Positions 14,542-27,600 of a DNA stretch of 64,000 bases are shown piece after piece. Numbering within the stretch: the stretch's first letter is position 1; the number at the start of each line of letters is the position of its first letter. Source of the stretch: Ooceraea biroi. Taxonomy: Eukaryota > Arthropoda > Insecta > Hymenoptera > Formicidae. The DNA lies in the NCBI RefSeq assembly GCF_003672135.1, contig NC_039508.1:9993945-10057944 (forward strand), in the 5' to 3' direction. Under the pieces are notes generated by a model that saw only the letters and a list, made by a program, of their open reading frames with translations, searched no databases and was not told where the DNA came from. A program made the translations under genes and the position numbers.

Positions 14542-15491
14542 GTGAGTATGGTGCATAGTGATTAAGTGCGGTCTGTGTGTGTGCATGCGAAGGTGCAAAA
14601 TAAATTTCTCGTTGAGAGGTGTATTTTTACGCCGTACTAGGTGTATATTTAGAATGAACGCGTGTTGGAATGAGCGTAAAGTCTCAATGCTCAACAAAGT
14701 TACATTTAGTCGAGGGAGTGTGATAATTACGTTTGACGTTTCACATTTCACGTTTCTGCTGATTTCGAATGTCAATGATAGTTTGTAAAGTAATAGCTTT
14801 ACTCGAGCATCGAGTGAGTATCGTGAATGGCAATAGATTCTCTAGTTCGAAGCCCGCGCACGGTTAATTTCGATAGAGACATAAAAGATATTAACGATCG
14901 TGCGAAGACCGCATGCTTCGTTTAGCAATCTATTTAGCGTCTGAATTACCGCACGCGGATTGTCTCTTCCCGCGCGTAATACGCGCGTTCATTAACTTTG
15001 CCTTAACGGAGTGCCATTTAATAGTTTCGTCGCTCGCACCTGGTTACGTCTTGCCGCGTGTTCTCCGAGATTGCGCTATCGCTCGCGAATCTCAAGTCCG
15101 CCTCTCTTCTTTGCCCGATTTACTCGAAACGGATTTATTAGCGATGCATACCTTGCAAGATTAAATCGGCCCTCTTCGTAATTGCGGAATAATCCGAGCG
15201 GTTATGTAGCGGCTTGCCATGTACGTGTATAGCTATCGGCTTTATGGCGTTTTAATTATACGGCTGCACTGTCGCGGTGAGAGCATCCGAGAAAATACTT
15301 TCTGTTGTACGCATTAATAGGAGAAATCTCATTCAATGCAAATGTATGAAACGCGAAATGCTCATTTCAAATTGAAAAGTGAGGTATAAAATAAATCCGC
15401 TTGACGTACTTTTATTTCGAACTATACTAGTACTTTGTGTATACTAGTATATTTCTTCATTATTTTTTATTATTTCCTACTTTTTGCCTAG
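14542..15491 (+). other. Putative intron 1 (about 950 bases)
   Basis: This lies between the strong donor at 14541/14542 and the acceptor at 15490-15491. The acceptor follows a long T/C-rich tract starting near 15448 and ending in TTTTTGCCTAG. I see no coding signal inside. Open frames at 14558-14788 and 14913-15164 have no matching splice sites or recognisable composition. Confidence 0.35.
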
Positions 15492-15621
15492 ATTCACTCT
15501 TTACGAATGGATTATGGAAAATGTCGAGTGTTCTTCCCAGATTAAATCGAGATGTGATTTTGCGAGGATTTCTGATATGTCATGGATCGTCGATAACCGT
15601 GCGCGTGATTGCCAATTAAAG
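15492..15621 (+). CDS. Exon 1 of main gene, probable start codon
   Basis: The acceptor at 15490-15491 has an excellent pyrimidine tract, and the donor (AAAG|GTGAGC) is at 15621/15622. One frame is open through the exon and ends in phase 0, matching the phase-0 start of the 25155 exon. The ATG at 15514 (A at -3, G at +4) starts MENVECSSQI and gives 36 codons to the donor, ending DCQLK. The next exon continues EEIGEII, and the charged, helical character carries over the junction. An earlier ATG at 15507 is in another frame and stops within 13 codons. If the exon is internal in other isoforms, the frame is also open back to the acceptor. The link to 25155 rests on phase and composition, not on transcript data. 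Confidence 0.65.
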
Positions 15622-18600
15622 GTGAGCATCGATTTAACCGTGGTTTGATTCAGAGGCAGTTGTGTTGCGGAGGCGAACAACATAAATCTTGTCCTTCGTG
15701 GTTCCAGTTTCTGGAAAGGAGTGAGAGGCGATCGCGATGGCCGATTTAGTTATCCGCCGATTTGCCTGCCCTCTTCTCCTTGACAACATTAGAAAGACAC
15801 GTGAAATTCCGCCGACTTATTTACTGTTACTTTCTTGATCATATTATGCTCAACTTTTCGCAAATTTGACGAAACGTGTTAACGATATTTGCGAGACATA
15901 TTATTATGATTGAAAAGAACTCAACATGACGTTGATCGTAAAACGACCAATAGCCAGCAGGTGTGCATGATCGATGGTAACTTTGCGACTTGTCGGCAGG
16001 TATATGGCACGAGGAAATGATGCACGTGTCCCCGAATAATATATGAATGCCTCGCGTGTAACGCGACAGGTACGAGGCATCGGGTGGGTCTCAAAATTGC
16101 ACGCGTATACGTGACCGGTATCGAAAGCGGGCACACGTCAGTCCGTAACATATCGTGTAATCAGTACCAGAAGAGTAGAAGCAAAAGAGCAAACGAGAAT
16201 CAGGCAGTCGGCGCGGCGGTAGGGAAATCTCGATCTTGTTTTGTGCGGCGGTGCAAGCGATTAATATCATCGTTCGAAACAATTGACACCTCAACGTAAT
16301 GTCTCAAGAATACTCCACGAGTCATCGACCGGTCTCCGTTCACGTACCTATACTACACTCAGCGTATGGACGTCCAAATTTCATGATGACGTCGCGGACA
16401 AGCTGGACGAAGGACGTAGGACGGTTTCGTAGGCGAAGTCTCTACGAGAATAACGTCAGCGACAAAAATCGCGAAAGGCCGAATGTCGCGCTTAGAATAG
16501 TTCAGAATATTAGGAGAGGCCGCTACTCGCTGGACATCGTAGCTCATTAAGCCAATTAAAACGGCCAAGTTCTTGGCGGTTGACGTCATGAATTTAGAGC
16601 GTGGCGTTCCCTACTTTTTCCCCGACCGGTTTCCATTCCGAGGGCCGCGTGTAGACGTAGAAAATGATGGAGCGAGATCTCGGATCGCGTTTAGAAACCG
16701 CTTGAAAAACGCGTACGCGCCTCTTTATCGTTTACCGCGTATACTACTCGAAGATCTCGATTATCTGCGTTACTTGAGATCTTAAAACGATACGATTATA
16801 ATTTTCCATTAACATAATTAATTCTCTATTCCTGTTATGCTCGCTGGATGTTTTCACGCGTCGCTATTTCGTTGAAATCACAAATTGACGGTTGTAATGT
16901 ATTATTAAGAAAAATTCTATTTCTCTTAAATGTGAACAGATTTTCGCACGTTCGCGATACTCCCGATTACGAGCACTGGGATCGTACGGAACATAAATTG
17001 ACCGCTACGTGCAACATGTTATTAATATTATAATTTTCTATTAACGTAATTGATTCTCTATTTCTGCTAAGCGCGAACAGGTTTACACGCGTCACTATTA
17101 ATTTTCCTAGACGGATTCTCGGTAGAGTTATTGGAGAAAGTTGATAATAATTTTAATATCGCGGAAGGGAAGGAATTTCCGGATGGCGGGCAGAGAGTTC
17201 GGCGTTCGGGTCGAGCTATTTTTTTCTTCTTTTATTTTTCATTTGTATTTTTCATCGAGCACCGTGCGTTCGACGGCGCATCAACATTTATTACTCCGTT
17301 TTGGTGGTTTTATTTTCGCCATCGAGAGAGTACTACGACGGACCTTAAGCGGCTTTACAATTTGGCGATAAAACGTTTGATTTTGATTCGGCGATAGCCA
17401 AACGCGAGAGATTGAACTACACGCGATTTTTCATCTCCCTGATTTAAAAACTCTCACAGGACTCGTGTGTACACGATGCGACGAAACGCGTAGATACCCG
17501 GAAGAACACAGAAACAACGGGCACGATATACTTGTTGGTAATGTATGTAATTTACATTTACGGTCATAACGTTTTGCGACTCACGTATCGTCTTGAACAT
17601 GACGCAAAGAGTCGCGTAAGAGGTTTTTAACGAGGGTACATATGCGAGACGCGTACCGGCAGCGTCCGAGAAAGTATGCGTCGCGACATTCGCGGGTGCG
17701 AACTAGGTACCGTTTCTCACGCGTGGATCGCGAGGCAACGTTCCACGCGTGCATCGAGCACGATGCACTTTCACAGCGAGCGCGTTCGACAAAAGGAATC
17801 CGTGCGCGAGCATTAAACGGAAGAAGATCGTATTCGCGTTTAACCCCTTCGCCGCAAGAAACGAACATAAACCGCCAGTGAGAGAGATCGTTATTCGATC
17901 GCCGCAATAAAGTTATGTCCACGATTTGCATATGGTAAAGCCATTGCTTCTAGATGCTTCATCTGGGTGACACGCTCGTGGATCTTTGCATCGAAATGTG
18001 TCTTGCATGCGTGAAGTAAGACCCGCATTACTGGGATACATCATATTCTTAGAATGTTTCCACTAAAAATTTTCAACAGACACGTGTAATAACACGTAAC
18101 TTGTTATTTGACTTTGGAATCCGTTTGTTGATTACTTTCCTGATGAATGTTTGAAACTCTGAAGAGAAATCTCCCCAATGTTTAGCCAATCTAAAAAATA
18201 TGAAGAAAAGCAAGCGGTGACTTATGTCCTACTGATCAAAGCTATAAATACATGAAGAAATGTTTTGTGTCTAAATGAAATGCCCACCGACACGCAAGGA
18301 TCGTTCGTTTCAATGGATCACGGCCAATGGATCCTTTTAGGAACACGGTTGCGCGTAATGGTCTTCCTGATGGCGGAGCAGAAGCATAACGCGATTATAC
18401 TCGGCGTGCCTCGTAACACAAGGGAATACAACGTGTAATTTCCGTCGATGGCCGATAGAAAGCTGAAAGAGCCTTCGCGATCGACCCTTCACTACCCGTG
18501 TAATGACCGGGCCGACATGCCGTGCGATTCATCGTTCCCGATTTTCGATGACGAGAAAGTGTTTGGGGTGTGTACCGTACACAGAATGCATTCCGATGTA

Positions 18601-21600
18601 CTCGTTGATTTTCGCGATGCGCTATCGACAGTTCGCGTTCATTAGCTGTCGCATTTCATATGAGATCGAAGTAATAGTGTTAACAGTGTAGCGCGTCACG
18701 CGGCATATATTGTGTACGTATTTATACTTTGGAATGAGAACAAGACCACGCTCTCTTTGCAACTCGCAGGCAACAATGTGATTTATCTATCATTGCATTA
18801 ATACCAACAATTGTGCAGTTTATGCAGTAATAATAACTGACTGAACGAATGCATTCCCTTTTTTCAATCGAAACATAAATGCGCCTGACCAAGATCCGTG
18901 AGATTGGTCAGAGAAGCCTCGAAGCGGTTTTCTCGAGTGCAGTTGAAATCGCGATCTCTCGTCGCCGTGCATCGGTTTGCTTCCTCAGCGTTTTTTATTC
19001 TTTTTTGTATCCTCAATCATACGAGTCGACGAGGTTGTCATAAGATAAAAAAGAATCTTGCCGATAAATTTTCGCCACTTGTCATAACGAGAAATAGCGA
19101 TGTTTTATTGCTAGACCGCTGCCGTAAACCCACACGCGTTGACGCTCACAGCATCGACCCGTAGAAAGCGCACCGACGAATCGCAGCTTGTATTTCGATT
19201 GCGATGCTTTTATAGCTTCCATGAGCATTTCCTGTAACAGCGCTTCCTTGACGAACAAATTTAGAAGTCGTTTTGTGAAAAGCTGTTGTCATCACCGAGA
19301 CAAATCACGTTGCGATTCGCAATAAACGCATATTATTTGAAATATTTTAATTATATTACAGAGGTATTTAATCGGAATTTAATTGACTTTTGCCAGCGAT
19401 TGTAATAAAATTCCATAAAACTTTGACAGTAATTTGCCATACTTTTCTAGAGTCGATTTATAGTTGTACAAAAGCGTGTCCATGCACGCCGGAGTATTAC
19501 GAAACGTATATGCCCAACGTTTAAAACGTGTTTAGAAACGGGCATTACTTATGCGTCAATCTAATGGAGAAGACGGATTTATAATGCAATTATATATACT
19601 GGAAAGTTTACGATAAAAAGCCAGTTACGTACCCTGAAGTAAAGAGAAGCGTGCTGATATAAAGTGGAAAGTAACAGAGACCAGATTTCGCGCGGAATCT
19701 CGCGCAAGCGTGAAGTAAATAACGAGATATATACATTAACGCTTAAATCTAGTTTTACATTTATAGCTTGTGCGCGCGCGACTAAATCCACAATGTATAA
19801 TATATATATATGAATAAGATTTACAAGACTTGTCGTCGTTATGTCTAACGCACCACCGTATTCCTAAGGCGACGTGATCGATTTTCGAGTGTAACGTTAC
19901 TCGCATGAAAGGCGAATGCATGTGGCGCAATTAATCTCTCGACAAGTACTTAGGCTCTTGATAGTGGAAAGAAATGCTGGCGAAATGCATCGCGAAGATT
20001 ATTAGATGAATTATAGCGTTGTAGAGAGGGAATTTTTACCAATTAGTCGGTTGCTGATGATTTTAATGTCAGCTACTGATCACAGACGTTGACCTTAATC
20101 GATGTACGCTCGAAGACATCGTCGACTGTACAAGCAGATGAGCAACGATCTTTTAAAACGCTTTCCAAATTACTGTATTGAAAGTCTAAATATAAAAGAC
20201 CAGGATAGCTAAACTTGACATTAACTATCCGATGGTCTTTTAGTTGTTTAATTAACAAATGGGCAAAATTGTTGTCGCACTTGGTGATTAAAATAAATAC
20301 TGAAATAAATATCGAAACTTATCATTCACGTCAGCCAGGAAAAGTGTCATTTCGTGACCATCGAAAAGTGTACAAGGCGATCCTTCGCGCGGACATATAA
20401 GACCTCGTCCACCGTGGACGCATGTATACGTATACGTATGTACAAAACACCTGAGATCCTTGGCATCACGATACGCACGTTCCTTGCGCGAATGAAAATT
20501 AGCTGGATTTCCATTCGAACGTAGACTCGTGTATTCGTAAAGCATAACCAAATAAGATTAACAAATGAAGAGGATGTACATTCAGTGCCATGTCATTAGA
20601 CGCAGCAAAACATTTTTTATCGCAATGTTTTAATATTTGAATGTTAGCAGAATCCTCAGTGTGCAAGTATACATGTGAAAATGTGTCGTAAAGAATCCAT
20701 TATGTGTCGAAGAAATGCTCGACGCCTGCTTCGTATTATTAGCCATTAGATTAATGTTATTATCGTATATCGTGCGGGATCTGGCAATCGAGGCGTGATT
20801 GTACGAAGTGAGAAATTCATAGTCGATAATATGACGACATAAAATATTACTATCGTCGCGGGAAATTAATTAAGAGCCGACCGGTAGAATTCCCGAGTTA
20901 TCCAGTAAATATGTGGGAAGATCAGATAGGATCAGTGGAACGAGTCGATTAACGTGTAAATAGTAATTTCTGTTCGATCGATAGGTCACATTTCATTCGA
21001 CGTATCAATCTTGGGCCTCACGCTACGGTTTAATACCGTGATAATCTTTCGTATTAGCGTGTTTAATGCGAATGCGATTGAGAAGTCAATTAATTAAAAC
21101 CATATTTTTACGTGCGAATCGAGGCAAGAAAGGAGATAAAATATAATACAAAAACTAAATTTCTAGATGAAGCAGCGTGATATCTACATTGCGTTGATTA
21201 TTATGCAGTATTGATTGAGGTCACATTTTCAGGGTGAATTGCCGACCGCAGAAATTTATCTGATTTATGCGACGATTGGTATTAATTGGCAATTATCGCG
21301 ATTAATTAACCGGTTCGATGACCGCAAACGGATTAAATAACACGCTCGAGAAAATGAGATATCAATATGGCACGCGAGCGTAACTGCATCGAAATCGTGG
21401 ATGTGCTGAGATCCGTGCGATCGATTCTCCAAAGTGAAATGCGATCTATCTCACTGGCACGAGCCACTATTTACACGACGATTAAAGCGTTGGTTTAATT
21501 CGATCTGATTATCTTTTATGCTCATTGAGCGATTCTCGAACTGCTTCGGCCGGCACTTAATTAAGTTTCGAGTCAATTAAACCCGTACGGTGGACGAAAC

Positions 21601-24600
21601 TATCACGCGCGAAGGCGGTGCGCTCTGCCTTTGGCACGACCTGTGCTAATTAATACGTTTTACACGTGAATATTTTAAAAACAACAGATTTCGCTTGTTT
21701 TGCATTTTTTTATGAGAAAACTTTGACGAATATTTAAAGTATTAATTTTGTGAATCACTAAACCTCTTTTTACCGTTACGCAAAGTTACACTCGCAGAGA
21801 GTACTTTTATACAACGGTACAGAGATATAACGATCCTGCACGTGATAATCATGCAAGTAAGAAAGAAAAACGGATACAAAGTATAGCTAGAATGGACAAC
21901 GCAATAAGGACAAATTAAAATCTCGTCCATTACTTTAATAAAAATATCAAGATTTACTACATCCAATTTAAATATTAATTTAAATTCTATCGGGGACTAT
22001 CGGCATGCATACAGCCATGCATGCTGCCATACTTGGCGGATACATTGACGACTTTGACGCGGAACAAGCTTCTCCGCTTAATGAACGACGCCGATATTTT
22101 TTCCAAAGTTTTTCTTATTCGAGCGGGTTGACGACTTTTCTCGCTTCAAAGGGGACGTTAGGTACCCCTACGTTCATTGCGCGTAGTGAAATTGCATGTT
22201 TGTAGTCAGAAAGGTCACTTCCGCGTCACTCGCTAATTAATTCGTTTGGTTGCAAATTAACGGTTCGACGGACGAATGACGGATTTGGCAGTGTGCAATT
22301 ATTGTCGACCGAGAAAATCTTCCGACTTCGTTCTTTCTCTGTCATCTACAAAACGGGCGAGACTTCCTGCTGACAATCAGTCGCTTTCCCCCTATATACT
22401 TACAAGAAATATATTTCTATATAAATTATGTTATCTCTACTTCCTCTTTCTCTTTTCCATCTCTCTTTCTCTTTTACATGAAAATTCAATTCTGCGTTTC
22501 GTCAATGCAACTGATGGAGAGAATTATCAAATTCACCGCAAGTCTTTTCAAGTGTCAGAGCTATTCATTATAACAAGCACAGTCAGTTGCTTTGCATTTC
22601 CGGTCTGCTCTCACAATTGTCGTAAATAACATCCTCGCTGAACGATTTTCGTTATCAATATCGCGGCGAATCGGCGGCCGAGTGTTAATTTATTGTCTTC
22701 CAGCAACGTCAATCTCGTTGATTGTCGTTATCATCAGCGGCCGGCCCACGCGGAGGCGAGAGAAAATTTTCCAGACGCGCTCGTCTAATCATTGCGCTAC
22801 GAGAGCTATCTCGAGCAGGAGGAAAGTGCGCCGCTAAAAGCACGACGTGCGTGCTTTCACATAAATATCAACTTGATAAATGTACCAGCCGGGGCGTTAT
22901 GGATGAAGAATATTAGAATAGCACATCGTGGCGATGACCGTACGCCATTGTAGGCGTACCGAGAGAGCGGAGATTAAACGCGATTCCAATCAGGACGATT
23001 CACATGCACGCTTCCGCGTCCTTCGACGGAAATGCTGCACTCGATCTATCAACAATTACGACGATTAAGATCTGCGTGAACAATTGGCGGCACAAGCAAA
23101 AAACTTGTCGCTCTGTTGAACTGATGCATCCTTTGACAAAAATAACCTTTGACAAGAGAACCAGGCATGATGAAATAATAAAGTAAAATATTATATAATA
23201 TTATACAAATTTGCTCCTCAGTATCGTGAAATAAATTGAAAAAATTGCCAACAAATAGAACGGTGATTACAATTTGTCATCTTAATTGCAATGTGTAACG
23301 TATTGCTAACAGCTACGTGATGAATTCATATCGTACAATGAAGGGTCAAAGGTCAAGCTTACGAACATACTCATTATTAAACGGTTGCAAGCGGATTATT
23401 GCTGCGAGACGAGGTCGTAATTACGTCATAAGCATATTCGCCAACGTCGGGATTAACCTGTTGGAATAGGCTAGTCGCCGAAGATAGATCAAGGTGTACT
23501 AAAGCCGCGAGATTAGTCGCCGATAGTAAACGGGTTGACACATTCAAGACAGTTATATCCCGATATCCTACGCAAGGCGGGCATTAGCCCGCGGCGCACA
23601 ATGTAACACCCGCGTAGGAACAATGGGAAGCTCGTGCACGATGATTGATCGCCCAGCTGTACGCAATCGTACTGGCTGGATATCCTCAGGACCACCACCT
23701 CTCCTCCTCATGCTTCTCCGTTGTCTTATCTTGGCGGCTCTTCGTCTTACGCGCCGCTGTCTTGATGAGTTTCGCTAAGTCCGGGCCGGTTAGACTAACT
23801 GTATATGCACCGACGGTTTGCATACCAAATACGCACAGCAGCCTATAAATTTTGCTCACTCGCGGGCATGCGTGGTGTATCGTTGCATCTCGCGTTGTGT
23901 CGAGATTTGTCCGTTTTTCCTTTCGCTGACTGCAAGTCTCGATAATTATCTTCTAGTTTGTGAGACTTTGATTGAAGACTCTGTTTTTCTTTTTAATTAC
24001 AGTTTTAATTTCTCGATTTTCAATATTGTCTGTTTCCGGATTTTTCATCCACTCTTCGCGTGATACGTTCAAGTATATATCACAGCTCTCACTTCTGAGA
24101 TTGGATCCCTCTCGAAATCGTCTTAACGTTCTCGATTTAATCAAGCTTATTCTTTCCATACGGGATAATTTAACATTTAACTGATCAACGAACGAAACGT
24201 GTTAATTTCGTCTGATCCGGGCTGTCTCGTGTATAGATCGCGATCAGAATCGTGTGGGTTGCATCGAGAAAATTATGCAAATTCAATTTAGCTCACTTGT
24301 ACGAAGGAGGATTGACTCGAGGAATTGGTGAACTTTAGCATTAGCATTATCGCATCTAAACACTACGTGTCACACAAACTTGTGACATTGACACTTATTA
24401 ATTTCCCCAAGATCAAAAAAGATATATTAAATCGAGTTTTAATTGTCTCAAGTATTAAGTATGGAATACTTGATCAAATAGTCTGTATTTCTACTTTTAG
24501 ATTTATCCATGTCAATTTTAATCAAGTCTACTTTAATATATCTCTTTAAACGTAACGTAATCTTATGTATATTAGCTATCTGCATTAAGCGCATTTCGCT

Positions 24601-27600
24601 GCAATTCTATAGAGGATTACACAATGATAGAGTGGGCGAGTGCCTCAAGGATGAAAAAAGCACGACTGATGGATAAATAGAACGAAGGAGGAAGAGAAAA
24701 AGAGAGATGGCACGCACTTTGAAATCGGCTCGTCTTAAATCGCGGCAGTTGGTTTTCTGGTTCCTTTTATTTTGCATGACGAGCATCAAGGACCACATTG
24801 CCTTCTCTGCTAGCCTCTCTCATAACCGCTTCATTATGCGCCACTTTATAAATACGTTCTGCTGGCTAACTGTACGCGCGAGATATCCGCGCAAAGGTTA
24901 CTGCCTATTGCCGGTAGGATTTTGCAAGTTTCTCTTTAGCTTCATCGATCGAGGGGCTGCCTCTACGTTCGAGCGATAGTGGCTTCCCGTAAAATGCTTT
25001 CTTAGCTACCTCGTTAGCTAGCTCACACACAGCACATATGGCAATGTTACATTCTATTCGCGAGTTACATTATATTTTACCTAATAAAAAGCATTTCTTG
25101 TTAAAAAGGCTATTCCCATTAACGTAATACTCTGAAATTTTTTATTGCGTTCAGGAGGAAATTGGTGAGATAATCGGGTCAGCTCCGACAACTCCACTCC
25201 GCATCGTGGAAGAGCCAAGGTATCCGACTCAACCCGGAGGACTATCCGACTACACAAATGAGTCTATCACCCCAAAGTTCTTGCCTGCGAGATCGCACAG
25301 CCTCGTTAGGAGACAAGACTCTTTGCCGAGAGGCGATGAGGACATCAGTGACTGGTCGGACAATTTCCTCGCAGAATTCAACAGCATAATCGCCAACGAG
25401 ATCAACGAGTTGACCAAAGAAAAGACGAGGAGAGAAGTCGCGCGCAACAACGATGACGTTCGGATAGTACAGTACAAAGAGCTACTAAACGAATTCGGGA
25501 TATCCGACAGCGAGAGCTCCGATAGGGTATCCAGCGGTGAACGCAATTCCCCTGAAGATGAGGTGAATCTTCGAGATCGCGGAAAATATTTTATCGACGA
25601 CGATCGTCGCTGCTTACTAAACTCTGATTACGATGAGCCGCAGGATCGAGTAATTCCTGACGGAAGAAAGAGCGGTAGCCTACCGGAGAACTTGCAGGAC
25701 ATCATCGGCAAACACAATCGATTTCACACCGCGGATACTCTGAACTCTGACTACGACGAGCCCAACAGTTGTCTGCCGACGAACCCGATCAGAAATCAAA
25801 TCGATCGGATCGCTTCTAGTCTACCGTCGAAATTGGAGCGCGGAAGTGCCCCGAAAGACACGCGATTGAACCTTTGCCAAGCACCAAAGACATCCGTAGG
25901 ATTAAGTTTGAAGACCAATGAAGACGTCGGTGCCGAGGCGTTCCAAGCCGGATCGCTCGGAGGAGCTGAAGAAAATTCCGACGAGTCCAACGCGAAACTG
26001 CCACCGCGACAACGATCCGAGAGGAAGATAAGCCTACCTGTCAATCTGATGAGCCAAAAGCGTCGAAAGGCGATACGATTGCAGAGGTTCCGACTAGGCT
26101 CGGAGGAGCAGGAAAACATGGATCCTGATTACGATGACGTATTTCCGAATGAAGAAATCGGCAGATCTAAATCCTTGGACAATCGCGTGCCAAAATCGGC
26201 ACCTGTAACGCCCACGGAGGAGAAAAAACCGCCTTTCTCAAAATTGATGAGAAAACGACATACGCCGATGTTTCACGAGAGCTCCGACGATGTTATCCTG
26301 GTTAGTATAGCCTCACTGCCGGACCAGGATCTGCTACGTTTGAAAAACGATAGACTTCACGACGAGACGAGGAATGACAAAGCACATACGAAGGAAGCGT
26401 TGACCAAGAAGAGAGCGCTATCGCCGTTAACTCTACGTTCCGATATCTCTGCAAAGAGATTGTCAGAATCGGACAGAGACATCAGGCAGGTGAGCCCGGT
26501 GGAGAAACTGAAGAAATTCTCGTTGGTGCGACGGTGGGGCAACGATGTCGCGGTGAATTGCGATTTGCCCGTGAACGACGAGGTTGATGGGAATTGCGGG
26601 ATCGAAAACGGAACCCTCGGCAAGTTGGAGCACACTGACGTGAAGAGGATCATGGAGGAGCAGAACGCGAAAACGGGATCCGTAAGTTTTTCTTGCCACT
26701 TGTTATTCTATTTTTATCAATCTTTAAAGATTTCAGCGCGTTATATATTTATTTTATCTTACTCACAGTTGCCTATTTCCTTGCAATCTTTATTGTCGAG
26801 AATTCGGAATGGCTCGGGTTCTTGTTGTCCAAACAGTCCACCGATGGACTCTCTGACGTGCTCCGACATGGCAACGCAAACTTCGCCTGCGATTTCGAGG
26901 AGTTCTAGTTTCACTTGGGTCAGCGATTGCGACTCTCCCCAAGGTAATTTTCGTGCCGTTCTCGAATTACTCGGATGATTTGCTGAATATATATTCATGA
27001 GACTCATAACTAATATTGTAGATGTTATAATTTGTTAAATTACTTCTCTGGTCTTATCGCAGCCGAGTCCCAATTAGATTCACAGTCGTTACAAGATGAG
27101 AGTACGTTGGATCCAGTTTCACCTCAAGATACTGTGGACGATGATAATAGATCCTCGTCGTCGTCACAGGATCTCCTGCAGAGCATGGACGAGATTTCTT
27201 CCGGAAGTCTATCGCCGGATACCACCGATAGAGCATCTCCGCTTGAAAGCGGAATTGGAACGGCGAGTCCTCCGAGAAGTACGGATCGACGATTAACCAA
27301 ACGTAAGCGAAATAATGACATTTCGCTATGTTTTTCTCTAGAATTTTTGTTACTCGTGACTTATAATTACATTTGTTCACGACTAAACATAAAACGATTC
27401 TAACATTTGCTGAAACTTTTACTTGTCTTTTACATAGCATCAATAATCGATCAATCACCGAATAAATGTCACCGCAAAGAGACGTGGGAGCGAATCAGGC
27501 GACGGCCATCAAAGTTGAACTCACGAAACGACAAAAACTCACAAGACGTATGGGTCAAACGTGAGAGTGTGCATACGCAAACGAAGACGAACGATCAGTA

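Noticed and set aside
13388..16589. Two - strand frames sharing an AASPxILNY-like start (13388-13621 and 16359-16589)
   Set aside because: The likeness covers only a few residues around a short DNA match and fades quickly, so it is not convincing as a duplication.
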